From positions 310,001 to 374,000 of the forward strand of contig NZ_JAKGTH010000006.1 in NCBI RefSeq assembly GCF_021568705.1: a stretch of DNA of 64,000 nucleotides, written 5' to 3'. Positions within the stretch are counted from its first letter, which is position 1; every line of letters starts with the position of its first letter. The notes under the pieces are model-generated. The model was not told the DNA's origin and did no database searches. It worked only from the letters and a program-made list of their open reading frames with translations. The DNA comes from Gillisia lutea. Lineage in GTDB: Bacteria; Bacteroidota; Bacteroidia; Flavobacteriales; Flavobacteriaceae. Shown one piece after another: positions 9,409 to 17,250 of the stretch. A program made the translations under genes and the position numbers.

Positions 9409-11199
9409 ATGTTCCCGAAGACCATCCCCGGTTTACAACGTTTCTTACTGTGGAAGACTAAACATTTGTCTCAGCAGCAATTCATTCTAATTCTAAGCGC
9501 TATAATTGGTTTTATAGCAGGATTAGGTGCTGTTGCCATTAAAAATGCAACTCATTTCATTCAGGAACTACTAGAGGGAAGGCTTATTATAAACTACCAC
9601 CATGCTTTCTATTTTATATTTCCCATAATTGGTCTGGCACTTACCCTGCTAATAATTAAATATGGCTTTAAAAAGGATATAGGACACGGTATTCCATCAA
9701 CCTTATATGCTATTTCCAAGCGAAAAGGGATAATGAGGCCTTTCCAGATGTATGCGTCCCTATTTACCGCACCCCTTACCGTGGGCTTTGGAGGTTCTGT
9801 GGGATTGGAAGGTCCAACCGTAGCAACAGGAGCCTCCCTGGGTTCCAATATTGCACGCTTGTTCCAGATGAATCAGACTTCCCGCACCTTATTAATAGGA
9901 TGCGCAGCGGCAGGAGCCATGTCTTCCATATTTAAAGCGCCTATAGCAGCTATTATCTTCGCAATAGAAGTATTTAGTTTGGATCTCACCCTTGTTTCCA
10001 TGCTCCCTTTGCTTACAGCATCGGTGTCGGCGATATTAACATCTTATTTTTTCTTCGGATCAGATATTATACTGCCTATTAAACTACAGGACGATTTTAT
10101 CATTTCGGAAGTTCCTTTTTATATCATCCTTGGAATACTTGCCGCACTTTGCTCTATGTATTTTACTAAAGTATATTTCAAGATACATGAGCTCTTTAAA
10201 AAAATTAGCTCCCCCCTAACCCGATTATTAATAGGGGGAATTGGACTTGGAGTAATCGTTTATCTCATTCCTCCCTTGTACGGAGAAGGTTACAATGTGA
10301 TAAATAATCTTCTTAAGGAGAATTATATGGCTGCCTTGGGCACAAATTTCTTTAATGATTTTCTTGATAATATATGGATCGTGGTGGCACTTTTAGCGGG
10401 TTTGGTTTTATTTAAGATTGTAGCCACCTCTCTTACCTTTGGAGCCGGAGGAGTTGGAGGAATCTTTGCACCGGTACTCTTCATGGGAAGTGCCATGGGC
10501 CATTGTTTCGCTTTAATTGTAAATAACTCCGGACTTTTAAAAAACCCTATTTCTGTAAGTAGTTTTACCATGGTTGGTATGGCAGGCCTGATGGCTGGAG
10601 TATTACATGCGCCACTTACAGCGATATTCCTAATTGCCGAACTAACCGGGGGTTATGAACTTTTCGTACCTTTAATGATAACCGCCCTGATATCATATTT
10701 GATCACAAATAAATTTCAGCCACATTCCGTTTATACCATGGAATTAGCCGAAAGGGGAGAATTACTTACCCACGATAAAGATCAGGTAGTACTGACATTA
10801 ATGAATATAAGACAGGTTATTGAAACTAACTTTGTTACCCTTCAATCTACCATGAACCTAGGAGATATTATTCACAAAGGAGTTTTGAAATCTTCCAGAA
10901 ATATTTTCCCGGTTTTGGATGAAAATAACAATTTTATGGGAATTATTTTATTAGATGATATCAGGCCGGTTATGTTCAAGCAGGATCTTTATAACAAGAT
11001 CACAGTTCAGGAACTTATGCAAAGAGCTCCGGAAATTATCGATATTAAAAAAGATAGAATGAAGGATATAATGGAAAAATTTCAGGAAAGCGATGCATGG
11101 AATCTTCCCGTTGTAGAAGATGAAAAATATATTGGTTTCGTTTCCAAATCGAAATTACTTACCGCTTATCGTCAAAAATTAATCGAAGTAACCGTATAA
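9409..11199 (+). CDS. ClC-family chloride channel/antiporter with CBS domains
   Basis: A 596-residue membrane protein of the voltage-gated chloride channel family. The hydrophobic core (about residues 20-430) carries the ion-binding motif GGSVGLEGP at 128-136, with Glu134 at the place of the gating glutamate. A second motif, GAGGVGGIFAP, lies near residue 345. The C-terminus (about 440-596) holds a pair of CBS domains, which in this family bind adenine nucleotides and modulate transport. A small membrane protein gene starts three bases after the stop codon and is probably co-transcribed. Channel or H+/Cl- exchanger cannot be separated with certainty. Confidence 0.92.
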   Translation: MFPKTIPGLQRFLLWKTKHLSQQQFILILSAIIGFIAGLGAVAIKNATHFIQELLEGRLIINYHHAFYFIFPIIGLALTLLIIKYGFKKDIGHGIPSTLYAISKRKGIMRPFQMYASLFTAPLTVGFGGSVGLEGPTVATGASLGSNIARLFQMNQTSRTLLIGCAAAGAMSSIFKAPIAAIIFAIEVFSLDLTLVSMLPLLTASVSAILTSYFFFGSDIILPIKLQDDFIISEVPFYIILGILAALCSMYFTKVYFKIHELFKKISSPLTRLLIGGIGLGVIVYLIPPLYGEGYNVINNLLKENYMAALGTNFFNDFLDNIWIVVALLAGLVLFKIVATSLTFGAGGVGGIFAPVLFMGSAMGHCFALIVNNSGLLKNPISVSSFTMVGMAGLMAGVLHAPLTAIFLIAELTGGYELFVPLMITALISYLITNKFQPHSVYTMELAERGELLTHDKDQVVLTLMNIRQVIETNFVTLQSTMNLGDIIHKGVLKSSRNIFPVLDENNNFMGIILLDDIRPVMFKQDLYNKITVQELMQRAPEIIDIKKDRMKDIMEKFQESDAWNLPVVEDEKYIGFVSKSKLLTAYRQKLIEVTV

Positions 11200-11202
11200 A
11201 TA

Positions 11203-11442
11203 ATGAATACTGTAATAAAAGTTTTAGGGATCCTCATTGCCATAGCCATTGGAACAGGCTTCTATTATAGAATGCAGGATGAGGTTATGCTGGGAGATAG
11301 GATTATTGGCATTGCAGTGCTCGCCAGTGCCTTTATTTTAATGCCTGTTTTTTTATATGTAAGGTGGAAAGGAAAAAGATTAAAAGACTACACCCTTACA
11401 AAAGAGAATTTAGACAAAATGAAGGAAAAGGGAATTGATTAA
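11203..11442 (+). CDS. Small two-helix membrane protein
   Basis: A 79-residue hypothetical protein with two hydrophobic segments (about residues 5-24 and 32-52) and a basic, lysine-rich C-terminal tail, likely cytoplasmic. It starts only three bases after the ClC gene and is almost surely in the same transcript. I do not recognise the family beyond its being a short Bacteroidota membrane protein. A role with the ClC protein would be a guess. Confidence 0.7.
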   Translation: MNTVIKVLGILIAIAIGTGFYYRMQDEVMLGDRIIGIAVLASAFILMPVFLYVRWKGKRLKDYTLTKENLDKMKEKGID

Positions 11443-11483
11443 CTCACTAATAATCAATAACGTTAAAAAGATTTTTAAATTAG

Positions 11484-11515
11484 TTACCACTGGTAAATAA
11501 TATTATGTAAGTTTG
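11484..11515 (+). promoter_or_regulatory. Probable cold-shock gene promoter with palindrome
   Basis: TAAGTTTG (11508-11515) matches TAnnTTTG and lies 28 bases before the start codon, leaving a short A/T-only leader. TTACCA-C-TGGTAA (11484-11496) is a small perfect inverted repeat just upstream, in the -33 region. The role of the palindrome is inferred only. Confidence 0.45.
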
Positions 11516-11543
11516 TGCTTTATTAATTATTTATTTTATTATA

Positions 11544-11741
11544 ATGGAAGGTACAGTTAAATTTTTCAATGAGTCTAAAGGATACGGATTCATTACTAAC
11601 GACGAAACAGGAAGAGACATTTTCGTACACGTTACAGGACTTAATGGTGAGTCTTTGAACGAAGGTGACAAAGTTGAGTACGTAGAAGAAGAAGGAAGAA
11701 AAGGACTAACCGCAGGTCAAGTGCGTGTTATCAACGATTAA
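11544..11741 (+). CDS. Cold-shock domain protein (CspA family)
   Basis: A 65-residue single cold-shock domain that binds single-stranded RNA or DNA and acts as an RNA chaperone. RNP1 is at residues 12-17 (KGYGFI) and RNP2 at residues 25-30 (DIFVHV). The domain fills the whole protein. It has its own promoter and a strong terminator 30 bases downstream, so it is monocistronic. Whether it is cold-induced or constitutive is not visible. Confidence 0.95.
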   Translation: MEGTVKFFNESKGYGFITNDETGRDIFVHVTGLNGESLNEGDKVEYVEEEGRKGLTAGQVRVIND

Positions 11742-11772
11742 TATATACAGTATATTTAATTCGAAGATCTAA

Positions 11773-11808
11773 AAACCCGTCTAAGTAATTAGACGGGTTT
11801 TTTTTATG
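11773..11808 (+). terminator. Intrinsic terminator between convergent csp and tdh genes
   Basis: An 11-bp perfect stem (11773-11783 with 11790-11800, core ACCCGTCTA) with a 6-base loop and a long T-run. A5 on the left side means it may also serve the minus-strand gene. Confidence 0.9.
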
Positions 11809-11826
11809 CTTTAATTTTTGGTTTAT

Positions 11827-12786
11827 TTATTTAACTGTGGTTAATTTTTTCAAACCCTCCAGCATGGCCTCACTCAAGCCCTTCAAATCAAAGGAGGGAC
11901 TCCAGTTCCAGTCTTCTCTGGCGGTAGAATCATCAATGCTCCCCGGCCATGAATCGGCAATTTTTTGACGGAAATCGGGTTGATAAGCAATTTCGAAATC
12001 AGGAATGTGCTTTTTTATTTCATTAGCAAGTTCCGACGGAGTAAAACTCATTGCAGAGAGGTTATAGGAAGATCGCACTCTAACATCTTCAGCATCAGCC
12101 TCCATAATATCTACTGTTGCCTTAATAGCATCATCCATGAACATCATCGGCAAGGCAGTATCTTCTTTAAGAAAAGAAGTGTATTTTTTATCTTTTAAAG
12201 CTCCATGGAAAATCTCTATGGCGTAATCGGTAGTTCCTCCCCCGGGCAATGTCTTATAACTTATAATACCGGGGTATCTAAGGCTTCTAACGTCTACTCC
12301 ATACTGATTAAAATAATATTCACACCAACGCTCCCCAGTTTGCTTGCTTATACCGTAAACAGTACTAGGTTCCATAATGGTGGTTTGTGGAGTATTATTT
12401 TTAGGAGTAGTTGGACCGAACACCGCGATACTAGAAGGCCAGAACACCTTTTCTATCTTCTTATCTTTAGCCAAATTCAAAATTATGAATAAGGATTCCA
12501 TGTTTAGATCCCATGCTTTCATAGGAATTCGCTCGGCAGTAGCGCTAAGCATAGCAGCCATAAGATAGACATCGGTAATAGCATACTTTTCAACAATAGC
12601 CGTAATACCGGCTTCATCGGTAGCATCAGCAATTTCAAAAGGACCGGAATTCATTAATTCGGCAGTGCCTTGCTTGATATCACTTGCAATAACATTATCA
12701 TTTCCATACAAATCCCGCAATTTCAAACTCAATTCACTTCCTATTTGTCCGGAAGCACCAATAATCAATATCTTCTTTGAACTCAT
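11827..12786 (-). CDS. L-threonine 3-dehydrogenase, SDR type
   Basis: A 319-residue NAD-dependent dehydrogenase of the extended short-chain family, converting threonine to 2-amino-3-ketobutyrate. The Rossmann motif GASGQIG is at residues 10-16 and the catalytic pair Y144 and K148 is in YGISK. Segments such as YPGIISYKTLPGGGTTDYA and LPMMFMDDA match the threonine dehydrogenase branch known from Flavobacterium and animals rather than UDP-glucose epimerases. I chose the ATG at 12786: an upstream in-frame start would be non-ATG and would lie beyond a -7 box (CAAATATA on the plus strand, 12805-12812). The partner KBL ligase gene is not nearby. Confidence 0.85.
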   Translation of the reverse strand: MSSKKILIIGASGQIGSELSLKLRDLYGNDNVIASDIKQGTAELMNSGPFEIADATDEAGITAIVEKYAITDVYLMAAMLSATAERIPMKAWDLNMESLFIILNLAKDKKIEKVFWPSSIAVFGPTTPKNNTPQTTIMEPSTVYGISKQTGERWCEYYFNQYGVDVRSLRYPGIISYKTLPGGGTTDYAIEIFHGALKDKKYTSFLKEDTALPMMFMDDAIKATVDIMEADAEDVRVRSSYNLSAMSFTPSELANEIKKHIPDFEIAYQPDFRQKIADSWPGSIDDSTAREDWNWSPSFDLKGLSEAMLEGLKKLTTVK

Positions 12787-12804
12787 TTCATCAGTTTTAT
12801 GGCG

Positions 12805-12812
12805 CAAATATA
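12805..12812 (-). promoter_or_regulatory. Probable promoter -7 box of the threonine dehydrogenase gene
   Basis: Read on the minus strand this is TATATTTG, a match to TAnnTTTG, 18 bases before the ATG at 12786. It supports that start codon. Confidence 0.45.
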
Positions 12813-12906
12813 TCCATTTCATAAAAGAACCTATTAACAAAGCCGTTAAAATGGAGAAACAAATATATGAGTGTGATTACGAAATTATTTAGGATATGAT
12901 TTTGCT

Positions 12907-12914
12907 TAACTTTG
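12907..12914 (+). promoter_or_regulatory. Probable promoter -7 box of the 12970 lipoprotein gene
   Basis: TAACTTTG matches TAnnTTTG and lies about 55 bases before the lipoprotein start. No convincing -33 TTG was found. Confidence 0.4.
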
Positions 12915-12969
12915 TATTCACTTAAAATCTTACAGGCATATTTAAGCCATGTTGAGAAATTCTTATTCG

Positions 12970-13548
12970 ATGAAAAAAGTCCTTTATATTTTTATATGTC
13001 TTGCAGCTTTAGGTTGTAAACGAAATACTACTTCCCAACAAGAAACAACTGGCATAGACACCACTGCTTTAAATAAAAAACTGAGTATCACACCTCAAAC
13101 TGTCCTGCTAAACCCTGAAGCGAAACAAATAACTTCTGAATGGCTTGCGTACATTACTGCCAAAAGTGAATTAGATAATTTTAAAGAGTATACTGTTAAG
13201 GATGTTATTTATAATGCGCAGCCTTTATCTGAAATCATGAAATCATTGAAAGAAACACTACCAGACACATTACAGGCTACGCCTGTGAAATCCCGATTAA
13301 GTGTTCTTTATACAAAAGCGCGTGTTTTACAACAACTTTCAGCAGACAAAAAACTGGATATTCCGGCAATAAAGTCGACAGCTCAACAGCTACCGGTGGA
13401 ATTCAACAATCTTAATATACAAATCAATGAGCTTTTCCTTAAAACTTTGGAAGATTTTGAATTGGAATTAGATGAATTTGAAGCGGCTGAGGAAGACACA
13501 ACTTCAGTCAATCTTCCCACGCCCCTCAAGCAAGATGATTCTGTATAA
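12970..13548 (+). CDS. Hypothetical lipoprotein
   Basis: A 192-residue protein beginning with a lipoprotein signal (MKKVLYIFICLAALGC), so membrane-anchored on the periplasmic side or exported to the outer membrane. An in-frame ATG 21 bases upstream would add seven residues before the signal; the start at 12970 gives a normal signal peptide. The mature part is mostly helical, with an acidic C-terminal third (about residues 155-185, ELDEFEAAEED). I do not recognise a family. The next gene, encoding an exported NTF2-like protein, starts 12 bases later and is likely co-transcribed. Confidence 0.75.
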   Translation: MKKVLYIFICLAALGCKRNTTSQQETTGIDTTALNKKLSITPQTVLLNPEAKQITSEWLAYITAKSELDNFKEYTVKDVIYNAQPLSEIMKSLKETLPDTLQATPVKSRLSVLYTKARVLQQLSADKKLDIPAIKSTAQQLPVEFNNLNIQINELFLKTLEDFELELDEFEAAEEDTTSVNLPTPLKQDDSV

Positions 13549-13560
13549 AATTGTATCTTG

Positions 13561-14085
13561 ATGGCTAAATTTTTAAAAATGAAAAGACTGGCCTTTTTAT
13601 TGCTGTTGTTAAGCATATCTTTTTCGGGTTTCGCTCAAATTGAGACTACAAACTCCTCAAAAAAGCAAATTAATCTGGTAATGGAACAGTGGCATGCCGC
13701 TGCAGCCCAAGCCGATTTCGATACTTACTTCTCTTTAATGACTCCAGATGGGGTATTTATTGGGACCGATGCTACCGAAAATTGGCAAAATGAAGAGTTC
13801 AAAGATTTTTCAAAACCTTATTTTGACAAAGGCAAAGCCTGGAGTTTTTCCAGTCTGGAACGCAATATATATATTTCCGAAACTAATAATATTGCATGGT
13901 TCGATGAACTTTTGGATACCCAAATGGGTATTTGCAGAGGATCGGGAATCCTCAAAAACAACGATGGAAAATGGCAAATAGCACACTATGTACTCTCCAT
14001 TGCTATTCCTAATGATAACGTTACTGAGGTCACCCAACTAAAAAAGGAATTCGACACGGCGCTTGCAAGGAAATTAAAAGAGTAA
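13561..14085 (+). CDS. Exported NTF2/SnoaL-like protein
   Basis: A 174-residue protein with a signal peptide (MKRLAFLLLLLSISFSGFAQ after a short basic leader) and one domain resembling the SnoaL/DUF4440 branch of the NTF2-like fold. Typical traits are the early MEQWHAAAAQADFDTYFSLMTPDGVFIG-like helix and cone entrance and the late GSGILKNNDGKWQIAHYVLS strand pair. The domain usually binds small ligands or catalyses simple reactions; the substrate is unknown. Starts at 13561 and 13579 are both possible; the second gives the cleaner signal peptide. It follows the lipoprotein gene by 12 bases. Confidence 0.75.
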   Translation: MAKFLKMKRLAFLLLLLSISFSGFAQIETTNSSKKQINLVMEQWHAAAAQADFDTYFSLMTPDGVFIGTDATENWQNEEFKDFSKPYFDKGKAWSFSSLERNIYISETNNIAWFDELLDTQMGICRGSGILKNNDGKWQIAHYVLSIAIPNDNVTEVTQLKKEFDTALARKLKE

Positions 14086-14181
14086 TTATCCTGCTAACCG
14101 CAATATTGCCGACAAAAAAATTAAAATCATAATTTATTACTTTTTAGTACTTTAGTGCTAACATTTTAACTCAATTACAGA

Positions 14182-16254
14182 ATGAAAAAAATAACCAACG
14201 CCATTTTATTATCAGCTTTAGGAGCAGCCGTTGTAACAGGCTGTAAGAATGATGATAAACAAGTGGTGGTGAAAGAAGAAGTACATGGTATCAACCTGGC
14301 TTTTATGGACACCACTGTTAGTCCTAAAGAAGATTTCTTTAGATATGTAAACGGAACCTGGGCAGATTCTACCGAGATTCCAGATGAATACACTACCTGG
14401 GGTAGTTTTAACGAACTTCGTAAGAATACTGATGCAGATGCACTTGCTCTTTTGGAGAAAGCTTCTAACGATAAGAATCTGGATGCATCCAGCGATCAGG
14501 CAAAAGCAGTATACTTGTTTAAAAGTATGATGGATACCGTTTCCAGAAACGAGAAAGGCATAGCACCTTTGAAACCGTATTTGGCTAAAATTGATGCTAT
14601 AACCAGTAAGGAAGATCTTCAAAAATATCTTACCGAAATGCAACAATATGGAGGAGCCGGATTTTTTGGATTCTCTGTTCGTGCCGATGCTAAAGACAGC
14701 AATAAGAACACCGCTTATATCTATCCTGCAGGTTTAGGATTGCCAGACCGTGATTACTATGTGGCCAGCGATTCAGATTCTAAAGATATTCGTGAGAAAT
14801 ATAAGGCGCATGTAAGCAGAATGCTTCAGTATTTAGGAGATACTCCTGAAGCTGCAACAAAAAGCGCTGAGCAAATTCTTGCTTTTGAAACTAGTCTTGC
14901 AACACCTCAACTGGATAAAGTAGAACGCAGAGATGCGCGTAAAACCTACAACCCAATGACGGTAGCTCAGCTTCAAAAACAAGTAGGAGCACTAGATTGG
15001 AAAAGGTATTTTAATGAGATTGGAGCCTCTTCTATAGATACTGTTATCGTAGCGCAACCAAAATATATGGAAGCTTTACAAAAGACCTTTGCTGCAAATA
15101 AAGTAGCCGATTGGAAAACCTATTTAAGATGGAGTCTTTTTAACGATGCTGCAAATGCTTTAAGCACCGATATCGAGCGAGCTAATTGGGAATTCTACCA
15201 GCAAACTCTTACCGGAGCTAAAGAACAACGTCCGTTAAATGAACGTGCTTTAGGTACTGTAAATGGAACTTTGGGAGAAGCCTTAGGTAAATTATATGTA
15301 GAGGAAAACTTTCCGCCAGAGGCTAAGGCCAAAGCTCAGGAAATGATCGCCAACATTATCAAGGCTTACGAGGTAAGGATTAATAACCTTTCCTGGATGA
15401 GTGAAGACACTAAGAAGAAAGCTATTGAAAAGTTAGGAACTACTCAAATAAAAGTAGGTTATCCAGATGAGTGGAAAGATTATTCAGACCTTGAGATAGA
15501 TACTCCAGACGATAAAGACGGTTCCTTCTTCCAAAATATGATGAATGCCGCGAAATGGAATGTAAAAGAGAACATCGCTAAATTAGGTGAGCCTGTAGAT
15601 AAAACCGAATGGTTCATGTCTCCGCAAACTGTTAATGCTTACTACAACCCAAGTTATAATGAAATTGTATTTCCGGCTGCTATCCTGCAACCACCTTTCT
15701 ACGATTATAAAGCTGATGCTGCCATTAATTATGGGGGAATTGGAGCTGTAATTGGTCACGAGATCTCTCACGGATTTGATGACAGCGGCTCAAGATTTGA
15801 TGCTCAAGGAAACCTGAACAACTGGTGGACAGATCAGGATTTAGAAAAATTTGAAAAACTTGGTGGTTCTTTAGCCGATCAATACAGTGCTATTGAGGTA
15901 TTAGACAGTGTTTACATCAATGGAAAATTCACTCTTGGAGAGAACATTGGTGACCTTGGTGGTGTAAATGCTGCTTACGACGGACTTCAAATTCATTTAA
16001 AAGAACATGGAGATCCAGGTAAAATAGACGGATTTACTCCAGAGCAACGTTTCTTCTTATCGTGGGCAACTGTGTGGCGCACAAAAATGCGTGACGAAGC
16101 CTTGAGAAACCGCATCAAGACCGATCCGCATTCACCTGGAATGTACAGAGCTTACGTTCCACTTCAAAACATCAATGCTTTTTACGAAGCTTTCGACATT
16201 AAAGAAGGCGATAAAATGTATGTAAAACCTGAAAATCGCGTACTTATCTGGTAA
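14182..16254 (+). CDS. M13-family zinc metallopeptidase (neprilysin-like), lipoprotein
   Basis: A 690-residue endopeptidase of family M13. The zinc motif HEISH is at residues 526-530, the third ligand Glu587 sits in ENIGD with Asp591, and the substrate-binding NAYYNP motif lies about 40 residues before the zinc motif. The N-terminus is a lipoprotein signal with the likely acylated cysteine at residue 21 (VTGC). The enzyme therefore probably acts on short peptides from the outer membrane or periplasm. Length and domain order (M13_N then M13_C) are normal. It is transcribed alone and ends at a clear terminator. Confidence 0.95.
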   Translation: MKKITNAILLSALGAAVVTGCKNDDKQVVVKEEVHGINLAFMDTTVSPKEDFFRYVNGTWADSTEIPDEYTTWGSFNELRKNTDADALALLEKASNDKNLDASSDQAKAVYLFKSMMDTVSRNEKGIAPLKPYLAKIDAITSKEDLQKYLTEMQQYGGAGFFGFSVRADAKDSNKNTAYIYPAGLGLPDRDYYVASDSDSKDIREKYKAHVSRMLQYLGDTPEAATKSAEQILAFETSLATPQLDKVERRDARKTYNPMTVAQLQKQVGALDWKRYFNEIGASSIDTVIVAQPKYMEALQKTFAANKVADWKTYLRWSLFNDAANALSTDIERANWEFYQQTLTGAKEQRPLNERALGTVNGTLGEALGKLYVEENFPPEAKAKAQEMIANIIKAYEVRINNLSWMSEDTKKKAIEKLGTTQIKVGYPDEWKDYSDLEIDTPDDKDGSFFQNMMNAAKWNVKENIAKLGEPVDKTEWFMSPQTVNAYYNPSYNEIVFPAAILQPPFYDYKADAAINYGGIGAVIGHEISHGFDDSGSRFDAQGNLNNWWTDQDLEKFEKLGGSLADQYSAIEVLDSVYINGKFTLGENIGDLGGVNAAYDGLQIHLKEHGDPGKIDGFTPEQRFFLSWATVWRTKMRDEALRNRIKTDPHSPGMYRAYVPLQNINAFYEAFDIKEGDKMYVKPENRVLIW

Positions 16255-16274
16255 TTGTATTTTCATGAAATTAG

Positions 16275-16306
16275 AAAGGGCCACAGCAATGTTGGCCCTT
16301 TTTCAT
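16275..16306 (+). terminator. Intrinsic terminator of the M13 peptidase gene
   Basis: A 9-bp stem (AAAGGGCCA at 16275-16283 with TGGCCCTTT at 16293-16301), followed by T-rich sequence. Confidence 0.85.
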
Positions 16307-16315
16307 TATAATTAT

Positions 16316-16421
16316 ACTGCGTCCGCCCTCCGTTATCACGTCGGTACGGTCGGGCTATTCGCTTTAGCTTTTTAAGCCAAAACGCTTAAAAAGGCTGCCG
16401 CTGCTATCCCTCGCAGGGCAA
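16316..16421. repeat. GC-rich structured intergenic element (REP-like)
   Basis: About 105 bases whose left half is roughly 63% G+C, far above the surrounding sequence, lie between two convergent genes. It contains a 9-bp perfect hairpin (TTTTTAAGC at 16369-16377 with GCTTAAAAA at 16384-16392) and a smaller CCCT/AGGG hairpin (16408-16418). It has no open frame and no T-run of its own. Its wording (GCGTCCGCC at the left, GCTGCCGCTGCTATCCC at the right) resembles, from memory, a dispersed palindromic element of Flavobacteriaceae. Only one copy is present in this window. Confidence 0.5.
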
Positions 16422-16428
16422 TGAATTA

Positions 16429-17232
16429 TTAAATAGGAGTGGTGAACTCAAATTCTAAAAGCTCCTTAAGCTTTACACTTTCAATATATTTACCTTTAGA
16501 AGCAGTCTGCCCGTCAAAGTCAGGAAGAGCCAAGTTCTTTTCTTTTGCAATCGCGGTATAATACACCTTTTTGGTGGGGTGATCTGGATACGCAACATTA
16601 AATGTTTCTCCCCAAATATCTTTTTCCAAGACTTTCATAATAACTCCTATGCAATCTTCCAAATGAACTAGATTAACAGGCGCCTCGGGACTGCTAATTC
16701 CTGTCTTACCCGAAAGGTAATTTACCGGATGTCTTCCCGGACCAAGCAATCCACTAAAGCGAATTACTGTAGTATCGAAGCCTTTACCATCTTTTAAAAG
16801 CTCTTCCGTAACCCTTAACTGCCTTCCATTCTCAGCTTCTGAATTGGCAGCGCTTTCTTCAGTATATATTGGAAAATCCGCAGTGTCTTCATACACCGAG
16901 GTGGCGCTTACAAATAGTACTTTTTTAATCCCCGATTTTTCTATATAGGTTTTTAGTCGGCCAATTTTACTAATAAAATTAGCTTCCGGATTACTTCGCA
17001 GTCCCGGCGGAATGTCAACAATTAGAATCTCGGCATCCGACAGAAATGAGCTAATATCTCCTTGTATTCCCTCTTCATATAATTTTAAAAGATAGGGGGT
17101 AATTTTAATGGAAGAAAGCTGTTTCATTTTTTCCCTAGTGGTGGTAGAACCTTTTACATCATGATATTCCTCCACGAGTTTTTTTGCTAATGGAAGTCCT
17201 AACCAGCCACATCCCAATATTGAAATTTTCAT
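16429..17232 (-). CDS. NAD(P)-binding SDR-family protein (YeeZ-like)
   Basis: A 267-residue Rossmann-fold protein of the extended SDR/epimerase group. The N-terminus has the dinucleotide motif GCGWLGLPLA in the variant form GxGxxG, as in E. coli YeeZ relatives, followed by STTTREKM, which suggests NADP preference. Further SDR landmarks are SATSVY near residue 110 and RFSGLLGPGRHP near residue 160. The usual YxxxK pair is not obvious, so dehydrogenase activity is uncertain. It lies 18 bases downstream of the M28 peptidase gene on the same strand and is probably in the same transcript. The substrate is unknown. Confidence 0.8.
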   Translation of the reverse strand: MKISILGCGWLGLPLAKKLVEEYHDVKGSTTTREKMKQLSSIKITPYLLKLYEEGIQGDISSFLSDAEILIVDIPPGLRSNPEANFISKIGRLKTYIEKSGIKKVLFVSATSVYEDTADFPIYTEESAANSEAENGRQLRVTEELLKDGKGFDTTVIRFSGLLGPGRHPVNYLSGKTGISSPEAPVNLVHLEDCIGVIMKVLEKDIWGETFNVAYPDHPTKKVYYTAIAKEKNLALPDFDGQTASKGKYIESVKLKELLEFEFTTPI

Positions 17233-17250
17233 AGATCTAAACCTTCGTTT

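Noticed and set aside
14218-14646. A 142-codon open frame on the minus strand
   Set aside because: It lies wholly inside the M13 peptidase gene, has no family traits, and the plus-strand protein is clearly real.
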